Source of the DNA: Ramlibacter sp. PS4R-6
GTDB lineage: Bacteria > Pseudomonadota > Gammaproteobacteria > Burkholderiales > Burkholderiaceae_C
Assembly (NCBI RefSeq): GCF_037572775.1
Contig: NZ_JBBHKA010000001.1
Location: 1,116,001 to 1,180,000, forward strand
Length of the DNA stretch: 64,000 nt
Direction: 5' to 3'
The position numbers and the translations under genes were made by a program. This document shows, piece after piece, positions 25,348 to 32,411 of this stretch (its first letter is position 1; every line of letters starts with the position of its first letter). The notes under the pieces are model-generated. The model searched no databases. It was given only the letters and a program-made list of their open reading frames with translations, and had not been told where the DNA came from.

Positions 25348-26910
25348 ATGGACAACGCCATCCGCCGCCAGACGATCGCCGACCTGCTGCGCCGCACCGC
25401 GCAGCGCCTGCCCGCCAAGCCGGGGCTTGTGTGCGGTGGCACGCACTGGACCTTCGCCGAATCCGACGCCGTGGTCGACCGCGTCGCCGCCGGCCTGGCG
25501 CAGCATGGTGTGGGCTACGCCAGCCGGGTGGCGGTGCTGGCGCGCAACTCGCACGCCTTCGCGGCGCTGCGATTCGCGCTTGCGCGCCTGGGCGCCGTGC
25601 TGGTGCCGATCAACTTCATGCTCAAGGCCGAGGAGGTGGCGTACATCCTGCGGCACGCGAAGGCGACTATGCTCGCCACCGATTCAGGCCTGGCCGAACT
25701 CGCGCGCGCGGCCGCGAAGCTCGACACGCAGGTGAAGGACTTCGTGTGGCTGCCCTCGGAGGACCCGTCGCAGCCGGTGGCCGGCATGATCTCCTTCGAC
25801 GAGCTCGCCGCCACCAGCGGGCCCGCGCCGGAATCGCCGCAGCTCGCCAGCACCGACCTGGCGCAGATCGTCTACACCAGCGGCACCGAGTCCATGCCGA
25901 AGGGCGCGATGCTCACGCACGATGCGGTGATCTGGCAGTACGCCGCGTGCGCCATCGACGCGCAGATCCACGCCGACGACGTGCTGCTGCATGCGCTGCC
26001 GCTGTACCACTGCGCGCAGCTGGACGTCTTCCTCGGGCCCGCGATCTTCGTCGGCGCCACCGGCGTCATCACGGCCAAGCCGACGCCCGACAACCTGCTG
26101 CCGCTGATGGCGCAGCACTGCATCTCGAGCTTCTTCGCGCCGCCGACGGTGTGGATCGCGCTGCTGCGCTCGCCGCTGTTCGACACCACGGACCTGTCGA
26201 CGCTGCGCAAGGGCTATTACGGTGCATCCATCATGCCGGTCGAAGTGCTCAAGGAGCTGGCGCGTCGCCTGCCCGACGTCGGCTTCTGGAACCTGTACGG
26301 CCAGACGGAGATCGCGCCGCTGGCCACGCTGCTGCCGCCGCACGAGCAGCTGCGCAAGCCCGGCTCGTGCGGCCGGCCCTGCATCAACGTGCAGACGCGC
26401 GTCGTCGACGATGCGATGGACGACGTGAAGCCCGGCGAGGTCGGCGAGATCGTGCACCGCAGCCCGCACCTCATGCTGGGCTATTACAACGACGAGGAAA
26501 AGACCAGGGCCGCGTTCGCCGGCGGCTGGTTCCACAGCGGCGACCTCGCGACGGTCGACGACGAGGGCTACATCACGGTCGTCGACCGCAAGAAGGACAT
26601 GATCAAGAGCGGCGGCGAGAACGTCGCCAGCCGCGAAGTGGAAGAGATGATCTACCGCCTGCCGGCGGTGAGCGAAGTGGCGGTGGTGGGCCTGCCGCAC
26701 CCGAAGTGGGTCGAGGCGGTCGCGGCGGTGGTCGTGCTCAAGCAGGGGCAGCAGCTCACGGAAGAGGAGGTCCTCGCGCATTGCGCGAAGAACATGGCGG
26801 GCTTCAAGGTCCCCAAGGCTGTCGTCTTCACCGAGACGCTGCCCAAGAACCCGAGCGGCAAGCTGCTCAAGCGTGAGCTGCGCCAGAAATACGCGCCCCA
26901 TTTCGGCTGA
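25348..26910 (+). CDS. Acyl-CoA synthetase (AMP-forming, fatty-acid CoA ligase type)
   Basis: A 520-residue adenylate-forming enzyme that activates a carboxylic acid to its CoA thioester using ATP. The phosphate-binding loop is YTSGTESMPKGAMLTH; ES replaces the more common TG, otherwise the motif is intact. Other family blocks are NLYGQTEIAPLATLLPP, WFHSGDLATVDDEGYITVVD, RKKDMIKSGGENV and the C-terminal catalytic Lys in PKNPSGKLLKREL. The ATG at 25348 follows CGAGGAGAA, a good ribosome-binding site; the frame is open far upstream over the antisense of the repeat gene and should not be used. It is divergent from the surface-protein gene. Substrate is probably a medium or long-chain or aromatic acid. 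Confidence 0.9.
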   Translation: MDNAIRRQTIADLLRRTAQRLPAKPGLVCGGTHWTFAESDAVVDRVAAGLAQHGVGYASRVAVLARNSHAFAALRFALARLGAVLVPINFMLKAEEVAYILRHAKATMLATDSGLAELARAAAKLDTQVKDFVWLPSEDPSQPVAGMISFDELAATSGPAPESPQLASTDLAQIVYTSGTESMPKGAMLTHDAVIWQYAACAIDAQIHADDVLLHALPLYHCAQLDVFLGPAIFVGATGVITAKPTPDNLLPLMAQHCISSFFAPPTVWIALLRSPLFDTTDLSTLRKGYYGASIMPVEVLKELARRLPDVGFWNLYGQTEIAPLATLLPPHEQLRKPGSCGRPCINVQTRVVDDAMDDVKPGEVGEIVHRSPHLMLGYYNDEEKTRAAFAGGWFHSGDLATVDDEGYITVVDRKKDMIKSGGENVASREVEEMIYRLPAVSEVAVVGLPHPKWVEAVAAVVVLKQGQQLTEEEVLAHCAKNMAGFKVPKAVVFTETLPKNPSGKLLKRELRQKYAPHFG

Positions 26911-27020
26911 TGCGCTGACAAAACGGCCCCTCGCGGCGTAGTGCCAAGGAGCCATGGCGCGGCCCCCGCCGGCGGGGCGACGATGCGTGCACGCTCAACC
27001 GACATGGGAGAAGTGAACGC

Positions 27021-27824
27021 ATGAAGAGCACACTCGTCCGCCTGGCCGCGCTGGCCACGCTCACCGCCGCATCCGCCGTCTCGTACGCGCAGGAGCGCCT
27101 CGCCGACTACCGCCTCGGGCCCGGCGACTCGATCAAGGTCCAGGTCTACCAGAGCCCCGACCTCACGCTGGAGGCGCGCGTCTCCGAAAGCGGCGTCATC
27201 AACTACCCGCTGGTCGGGCGCATCAACATCGGCGGCCTGACGGTGCCCGATGCCGAGTCGCGCATCGCCGCGGCGCTGAAGGCCAACAAGATCCTGCGCG
27301 CGCCGCAGGTCAACATCAACGTCACGCAGGTGCGCGGCAGCCAGGTGGCCGTTCTGGGCCAGGTGCAGAAGCCCGGCCGTTTCCCGCTGGAGGCGATGAA
27401 CGCGCGCGTCAGCGACATGGTCGCGGCCGCCGGCGGCATCACGCCGCAAGGCGACGACGTCGTGGTGGTCACCGGCGTGCGCAACAAGAAGCCGTTCCGC
27501 AAGACGGTGGACACGCGCGCGCTCTACGCGGGCAAGAACGCCGAGGACGTCCTCGTGCAGCCCGGCGACACGATCTACGTGTCCAAGGCGCCCGTGTACT
27601 ACATCTACGGCGAGGCGCAGAAGCCCGGCTACTACCGCATCGAGCCCGGCATGACGGTGATGCAGGCCATCGCCGCCGGCGGCGGCATCACGCCGCGCGG
27701 CAGCAACAGCCGGCTTCAGATCACGCGCAAAACCGCCGAGGGGCAGACGCAGCAGCTCTCGCCCAAGCTCACCGACACGATCATGGCCGGCGACGTCCTG
27801 TTCGTGAAGGAAAGCATCTTCTAG
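27021..27824 (+). CDS. Polysaccharide export protein (Wza/EpsE-like, SLBB domains)
   Basis: A 267-residue exported protein with a cleavable signal peptide (ending ASAVSYAQ) and no lipobox Cys. The N-terminal poly-export domain begins with YRLGPGDSIKVQVYQSPDLT, and two soluble-ligand-binding beta-grasp blocks follow: VAVLGQVQKPGRFPLEA near 110 and YYIYGEAQKPGYYRIEPGMT near 193. Homologues form the outer-membrane or periplasmic conduit for exopolysaccharide. No glycosyltransferase, Wzc-like kinase or polymerase is nearby, so it is an orphan here. It converges with paralogue 2 of the receiver-like family, with the two stop codons overlapping at 27821-27824. Confidence 0.88.
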   Translation: MKSTLVRLAALATLTAASAVSYAQERLADYRLGPGDSIKVQVYQSPDLTLEARVSESGVINYPLVGRINIGGLTVPDAESRIAAALKANKILRAPQVNINVTQVRGSQVAVLGQVQKPGRFPLEAMNARVSDMVAAAGGITPQGDDVVVVTGVRNKKPFRKTVDTRALYAGKNAEDVLVQPGDTIYVSKAPVYYIYGEAQKPGYYRIEPGMTVMQAIAAGGGITPRGSNSRLQITRKTAEGQTQQLSPKLTDTIMAGDVLFVKESIF

Positions 27825-28843
27825 GGAAGGCGCGCGGCTTCGCCGGTCGCTGCGGGCGCTAGCAGCGGCGCGCCGGCGAAGGCCGACGAGCCGTTGGTCG
27901 AAGGCTCGGCCGCCACCGCGTGACGCGGCGCGAGCAGGCCGGGCGACGTCGTGAGCGACCGCGAGGGATCGCACGTGATCGCGCCGACGAGGTACAGCGC
28001 GCCGAGGTCGCGTCGGAGTTCGCGGTCGGTGCATCCCAGGCGCGCCGACAGCTGCCGCCAGGTGCGGCATTCGTCCGCGATCTCGTCGACGATCGCCGCC
28101 TGGTCCGGCGTGAGTTCCTCGGGCGGCAGGCGCGGCGCACGCCGCAGGTAGATCGGCAGCCGCCGGTAGCGCGCGGGCAGCACGTCGACACCCTCGGCGC
28201 GCGTGGCGAAGCGCCACAGCACCTCCTCCGTGGGCGCGGCATGGAAGATCGACGGCACGAAGCCCGCACTGGGCGGCCTGAGCAGCCAGTCGGCGCGCCG
28301 GATCGCCGCCGGCGTCGCATCGGTCGCCACGCCGGTATCGCCGCTGAAATTGACGACCGCGAGCAGGCGCCCGTGCTCCTCGACATGGATCACGGTCGAC
28401 CGCGTGAAGTGCGCGGCGTTCGCGATGAGGTGCCCGATGAGCGCCTGCTGCACCACGCGCGGCGACAGCCACGGCGCCAGGGCAGCCAGCATGGCGGCCA
28501 GGGACTCGGGGGCGTGGAAGTCGAAGCGGAAGCGCGCATCCAGCATGGCCGGCACCGGCTCGGCGAAGGCGACCGGGCGGCGCGCCTCTTCGGGGCGGAA
28601 GCGCAAGCCCTCGGTCGCGAGCGTCTCGTCCTCGCCGACGGCGACGGTGCGCCCGTTGACGATCCACAGGTCCGCGCGCTCGGGCGCGCCCACGCGCCAC
28701 TGCGCCGACAGCGCCGTGCACTCGGCGAATTGCGATTCCAGCGCCAGCGTCTCGCCGGGGTCGAAGCCCAGCAGCGCGACGAGGAGGACGGGTTGGGAAG
28801 GCGAAACGACGGTCAGCCGCTTCGAGGACCACAGCAGGCTCAT
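27821..28843 (-). CDS. Receiver-like/winged-helix family protein, paralogue 2
   Basis: A 340-residue protein of the same family as the genes at 19021 and 28914. The N-terminal degenerate receiver reads VLLVALLGFDPGETLALES, then ADLWIVNGRTV (Asn at the expected phospho-acceptor position) and RPVAFAEPVPAM. The middle domain holds FTRSTVIHVEEHGRLLAVVN, FSGDTGVATDATPAAIRRAD and VLPARYRRLPIYLRRAP. The C-terminal winged-helix-like part reads LTPDQAAIVDEIADECRTWR and DRELRRDLGALYLVGAITCD. The ATG at 28843 is chosen because the 32 codons upstream are Arg-rich and unlike the paralogues. It lies 70 bases after paralogue 3 on the same strand and probably shares its transcript. Role unknown; a transcription factor is the best guess. 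Confidence 0.6.
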   Translation of the reverse strand: MSLLWSSKRLTVVSPSQPVLLVALLGFDPGETLALESQFAECTALSAQWRVGAPERADLWIVNGRTVAVGEDETLATEGLRFRPEEARRPVAFAEPVPAMLDARFRFDFHAPESLAAMLAALAPWLSPRVVQQALIGHLIANAAHFTRSTVIHVEEHGRLLAVVNFSGDTGVATDATPAAIRRADWLLRPPSAGFVPSIFHAAPTEEVLWRFATRAEGVDVLPARYRRLPIYLRRAPRLPPEELTPDQAAIVDEIADECRTWRQLSARLGCTDRELRRDLGALYLVGAITCDPSRSLTTSPGLLAPRHAVAAEPSTNGSSAFAGAPLLAPAATGEAARLP

Positions 28844-28913
28844 GCGGGCATTGGGACACGGGCAACCGCTGAGCCTGTGTCGCCGGTGGCCTCGCCGGCC
28901 TGTCGGAGCGCGC

Positions 28914-29927
28914 CTACGCCGAGACGGTCGGGCGGGCAAAGCCCGGCGCCGTCAGCTCATCCAGCGTCGAAGGCCGCGCGCCGATGAAGGACAGCTCTTC
29001 CTGCGTGAACGACGCCGTGCGCCGCCGGTCGCGCGTCGCGCGCGAGCGCCCCGGGTCGCAGGTGATTGCGCCGACCAGGTACAGCGCTGCGAGGTCGCGC
29101 CGCAGCGCGCTCGGGCCGGCGCCCGTGCGCTGCGCGAGTTCGACGAACGTGTGCGGTCCGTACGCGAGCTCGCGCACCAGCTGCAGCTGGCGGTCGCTCA
29201 GCTCGCGCACGGGCAGCGCGGGCACGCGGCGCAAGTGGATCGGCAGGCGCGTGTAGCGCCCGGGCAGCGGCGGCGGTGCGTCGCTGCGGTTCGCGAAATG
29301 CCACAGCACCTGCTCGGTGCTGGCGGAACGGAAGCCCGGCGGGGCGAACGCGGCGCCGCGCTCGCGCAGCACCCAGTCGGCGCCGCGCAGGTCCGCCGGT
29401 GTCGCGTCGGCCGCCACCGCGGTGTCGCCCGCGAAGTCCACCAGCGCCAGCAGGCGCTGGCCCTGCCGCACCTCGATGACGTTCGAGCGCGTGAAGCTCG
29501 CGCCGTTGGCGATGAGGTGCGCCACGAGGGCCTGCTGCACGAGGCGCGGCGACAGCCAGCGCGCCAGCTGCGTGAGCAGCACGTTCAGCCCGTTCATCGA
29601 CGCCGGGTCGAAATGGTGCCCGGTGGAGATGCTCTCGTGCAGCGGCTCGGTGAAAGCGACCGGGTGCGGCATGTCGGCGGGCCGCAGTTGCACCGGGTGC
29701 GCCCCGCCGACTTCGACCAGGCCGTGCCCGAGGCCGCGCGCCTTCTCGCCGTCGACGATCCACAGGTCCGACGTGCCCGGGCCGCCGACGCGCCAGCGCG
29801 CGCCGAGGGCGGAGCAGTCATCGAGCAGGGCGGCTAGGCGCCGGGCGGGCGCGGGGTCGAAGCCGACCAAGGTGACCAGGAGGGTGCAGGGGCCGGCGCA
29901 GGGCGCACCGGCCGTCATCGGGTCCAT
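28914..29927 (-). CDS. Receiver-like/winged-helix family protein, paralogue 3
   Basis: A 337-residue protein, the third and best-preserved family member. Its receiver-like N-terminus is TLLVTLVGFDPAPARRLAAL, then SDLWIVDGEKA, keeping an Asp where the other two copies have Asn, and PVAFTEPLHES. The middle domain has FTRSNVIEVRQGQRLLALVD and LPGRYTRLPIHLRRVPALPV, and the C-terminal winged-helix-like region reads FVELAQRTGAGPSALRRDLA and LYLVGAITCDPGRSR. It is transcribed ahead of paralogue 2. The stretch just upstream of its start matches that upstream of paralogue 2, which suggests a tandem duplication that included the leader. ATG 29927 is preferred; ATG 29918 is an alternative. Confidence 0.6.
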   Translation of the reverse strand: MDPMTAGAPCAGPCTLLVTLVGFDPAPARRLAALLDDCSALGARWRVGGPGTSDLWIVDGEKARGLGHGLVEVGGAHPVQLRPADMPHPVAFTEPLHESISTGHHFDPASMNGLNVLLTQLARWLSPRLVQQALVAHLIANGASFTRSNVIEVRQGQRLLALVDFAGDTAVAADATPADLRGADWVLRERGAAFAPPGFRSASTEQVLWHFANRSDAPPPLPGRYTRLPIHLRRVPALPVRELSDRQLQLVRELAYGPHTFVELAQRTGAGPSALRRDLAALYLVGAITCDPGRSRATRDRRRTASFTQEELSFIGARPSTLDELTAPGFARPTVSA

Positions 29928-30045
29928 GTGGCGATTGGGGCACGGGGCCGCTGAGGCAGGCGTAGGCACCCGCCCAGAGGCGGCGTCGGCGAAAGACGAG
30001 GCTTTGTCCTACACACGAACGGATGAGCTGGCGCATACTGGCTGC

Positions 30046-30132
30046 ACGCCGGGCTGGCCCCGGCGCCCCCTCCGAGCCTCCGCGCGCCCCGCGCGGACGC
30101 TGTTTGGCCCCGATGTCTGGGGCCTTTCTTTT
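30046..30132 (+). ncRNA. Candidate small RNA or leader with intrinsic terminator
   Basis: This lies in the 223-base gap between paralogue 3 (minus) and the aldo/keto reductase (plus). A GC-rich hairpin CCGCGCG-CCC-CGCGCGG (30080-30096) is followed by a terminator-like hairpin, GGCCCC (30106-30111) pairing with GGGGCC (30119-30124), and then TTTCTTTT. CATACT at 30034-30039 could be a -10 for a start near 30046, but there is no good -35. The terminator sits 18 bases before an ATG on the same strand, so it cannot belong to an upstream plus-strand gene, none being present. A short terminated transcript or an attenuator fits. No known RNA family was recognised. Confidence 0.35.
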
Positions 30133-30150
30133 GCGCGCCAGAATGCGCGG

Positions 30151-31122
30151 ATGACACCTCGAATGCTCGGCCGCTCCGGCCTCTGGGTCTCGCCCATCTG
30201 CCTGGGCGGCAACGTCTTCGGCTGGACCGCCGACGAACGCACCTCGTTTTCGATCCTCGACGCCTGGGTCGACGCGGGCTTCAACTTCATCGACACCGCC
30301 GACGTCTACTCGCGCTGGGCGCAGGGCCACAGCGGCGGCGAGTCGGAAACGGTGATCGGCAAGTGGCTGGCGCAGTCGCGCAAGCGCGACCGCGTCGTCA
30401 TCGCCACCAAGGTCGGCTTCGAGATGGGCGAAGGCAAGGGCGGCCTGTCGGCGAAGTGGATCCGGCAAGCCGTCGACGACTCGCTGCGCCGCCTGCAGGT
30501 CGAGCGCATCGACCTGTACCAGGCCCACAAGGACGACGAAGCGACGCCGCTGGAAGAGACGCTGGAAGCCTTTGCGCGCCTGGCCGAGGCCGGCAAGGTG
30601 CGCGCCATCGGCGCGTCCAACTACAGCGCGGCGCGGCTGGCACAGGCGCTGGACGTGAGCAGGAAGCTGAAGGTGCCGCGCTACGAATCGCTGCAGCCGC
30701 TGTACAACCTGTACGACCGCGCGGTGTTCGAGCGCGACCTGCAGCCGCTGTGCGTGAAGGAGGAAATCGGCGTGTTCAGCTTCTACGCGCTGGCCGCGGG
30801 CTTCCTCTCGGGCAAGTACCGCACGCCCGAAGACGCGGCGAAGAGCGCGCGCGGCGCGAGCACGACGAAGAAGTACCTGAACGAGCGCGGCCTGAAGATC
30901 CTCGCGGCGCTCGACGAAGCGGCCCAGCGCACCGGCGCGCCGCAAGCGCGCATCGCCATCGCGTGGGTGATGGCGCAGCCGGGCATCACGGCGCCCATCG
31001 CCAGCGCGAGCACCGTGGAGCAGGTGCACGAGATCGCGCGCGCGGCGGACCTCAAGCTCGATGCGGAAACGATGGCGCTCCTGGACCGCGCCTCGGAAGA
31101 AGCGCCGATCGAGCCGGTCTAG
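30151..31122 (+). CDS. Aldo/keto reductase
   Basis: A 323-residue NADPH-dependent oxidoreductase with the TIM-barrel aldo/keto reductase layout. Visible blocks are MLGRSGLWVSPICLGGNVFG, FIDTADVYSRWAQGHSGGES (catalytic Asp and Tyr), VIATKVGFEMGEG (catalytic Lys), LYQAHKDDEATPLEETLEAF with His, and the C-terminal cofactor region PIASASTVEQVHEI. It resembles the YajO/YghZ-like and Tas-like bacterial groups acting on aldehydes or small carbonyls. ATG 30151 is used because the frame upstream runs through non-coding DNA; CAGAAT ends six bases before it. It converges with the lipoprotein gene at 31124 and has no operon partner. Substrate unknown. Confidence 0.9.
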   Translation: MTPRMLGRSGLWVSPICLGGNVFGWTADERTSFSILDAWVDAGFNFIDTADVYSRWAQGHSGGESETVIGKWLAQSRKRDRVVIATKVGFEMGEGKGGLSAKWIRQAVDDSLRRLQVERIDLYQAHKDDEATPLEETLEAFARLAEAGKVRAIGASNYSAARLAQALDVSRKLKVPRYESLQPLYNLYDRAVFERDLQPLCVKEEIGVFSFYALAAGFLSGKYRTPEDAAKSARGASTTKKYLNERGLKILAALDEAAQRTGAPQARIAIAWVMAQPGITAPIASASTVEQVHEIARAADLKLDAETMALLDRASEEAPIEPV

Positions 31123-31123
31123 C

Positions 31124-32356
31124 TCACCAGCTCGCCGCCATCGAATCGGCCGACCAGCGCGGGTCGCTGGTGATCGCGCGCAGGTCGACGAATTCCATGT
31201 TGCCCATGGTGAGCGTCTGCAGCTGCGAGATAGTGGCGTCGTCCCATTGCGCGCTGGGGTCGCCCTGCACGTAGAAATTCGAGCCGATGTCCGAGACGTA
31301 CAGGCCGTACTGCTTCATCGCGGTGGCCAGGGCCTTGGCCTGCGTCGTCCAGGTGGACGGGATCACGAAGTCGGCCTTCAGGCGCAGCAGGGAGCCGAAA
31401 GGGATGCCGCCCGGCGTGTCGCCGCCGGCGGAGTGGCGCGCGGGCCAGGTGAAGGAGCGTGCCAGCACGCCGTCGCGGAACGTGACGCGCAGCGCGTGGT
31501 TCACGCTGCCCGACGATGCTTCGGCCGCCCGCGCCAGCAGCGGCGTGATCGGCAGGCCCGCCGCGTCACCCGAAGTCCACGTCGACGGCCGCAAGGACAG
31601 CGACTTCAGGTCCCACGCCGATGTGGACAGCGCATACCAGTTGCCCGACAGGCGATAGGCGAAATAGCTCTCCCACAGGCGGCAGCTGCCTTGCTCCACC
31701 ACCAGCACATGGTGGTCGCCGCAGCTGTTGGGGTCGTTGCAGCTGCCGCCCTCGGTCTTCGCGTTGACGGAAGGGAAAGGAAAGCGCCGCTGGTTCGCGG
31801 GCACCGCGCTGCAATCGCGCGTGAGCGAGAAGCCGCTGCCGCTCGCCACCGCGCAATCGCTTTCGTCGGGCCAGCCGCTGTCGCTGCTCACGCCCGATGC
31901 GGCGAAGTCGAAGCCGACCACCGGCCAATCGGTCTGCGTGGCGAGGATGCTGTTGTACGGGATGCCCCAGTAGGTCGCCGCTTGCGCGGGATCTTCGGTG
32001 CGTCCCCAGTCGGCGTGGAAGCGCGTGCCGCCGCCGATGCTGGAGACCCACGCCGCGCTGCTCTCGTGCGGCGGGAAGCGCACGGCATCGTCGATGCGCG
32101 TGTTGAACACGGCCGCCGCCGGGAACATCGCGCAGTCGCCGATCATGGGCACGCCGGCCGACGGCGCCGGTGCAGGTGCGGGTGCCGGCGCGGGCGCGGG
32201 CGCAGGCGGGGGAGGTGATGGTGACGGCGCGGGCGCCGGGCCCGGCGCCTGGGACACCGGCGCGGCGCCCGAGCCACCGCCGCCGCAGCCGTTCAGCGCG
32301 AGAAGCGCAGTGATCGAACACAGGAGCCTGATCCGTCGCAGTGCAAGCTCATCCAT
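31124..32356 (-). CDS. Lipoprotein of unknown family, tandem copy 1
   Basis: A 410-residue lipoprotein: a signal with a lipobox (LLALNGC then GGGG), a Pro-Ala linker (about residues 38-68), and a globular domain shared with the next gene upstream. Shared blocks are CAMFPAAAVFNTRIDDAVRF, YWGIPYNSI, RRFPFPS, CGDHHVLVVEQGSCRLWESY, DAAGLPITPLLARAAEA, HALRVTF and IPFGSLLRLKADF. Two or three Cys pairs could form disulfides in the periplasm. I do not recognise a catalytic motif with certainty; the domain has been seen only as hypothetical protein to my knowledge. It follows copy 2 by 55 bases, so both are likely cotranscribed. Confidence 0.7.
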   Translation of the reverse strand: MDELALRRIRLLCSITALLALNGCGGGGSGAAPVSQAPGPAPAPSPSPPPPAPAPAPAPAPAPAPSAGVPMIGDCAMFPAAAVFNTRIDDAVRFPPHESSAAWVSSIGGGTRFHADWGRTEDPAQAATYWGIPYNSILATQTDWPVVGFDFAASGVSSDSGWPDESDCAVASGSGFSLTRDCSAVPANQRRFPFPSVNAKTEGGSCNDPNSCGDHHVLVVEQGSCRLWESYFAYRLSGNWYALSTSAWDLKSLSLRPSTWTSGDAAGLPITPLLARAAEASSGSVNHALRVTFRDGVLARSFTWPARHSAGGDTPGGIPFGSLLRLKADFVIPSTWTTQAKALATAMKQYGLYVSDIGSNFYVQGDPSAQWDDATISQLQTLTMGNMEFVDLRAITSDPRWSADSMAASW

Positions 32357-32411
32357 GGCGCATTCTCTGCACGCGCGCGCCGCAGCGGCTCGTCACCATC
32401 TGCAAGTTGTG

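Noticed and set aside
26964-26977. Palindrome CCCCGCCGGCGGGG as a terminator after the acyl-CoA ligase
   Set aside because: No T run follows on either strand, and GC palindromes of this size are expected by chance at this base composition.
29928-30150. A tRNA gene in the gap near 30 kb
   Set aside because: No cloverleaf, no T-loop GGTTCRANNCC and no CCA-type 3' end; the hairpins fit a terminator.
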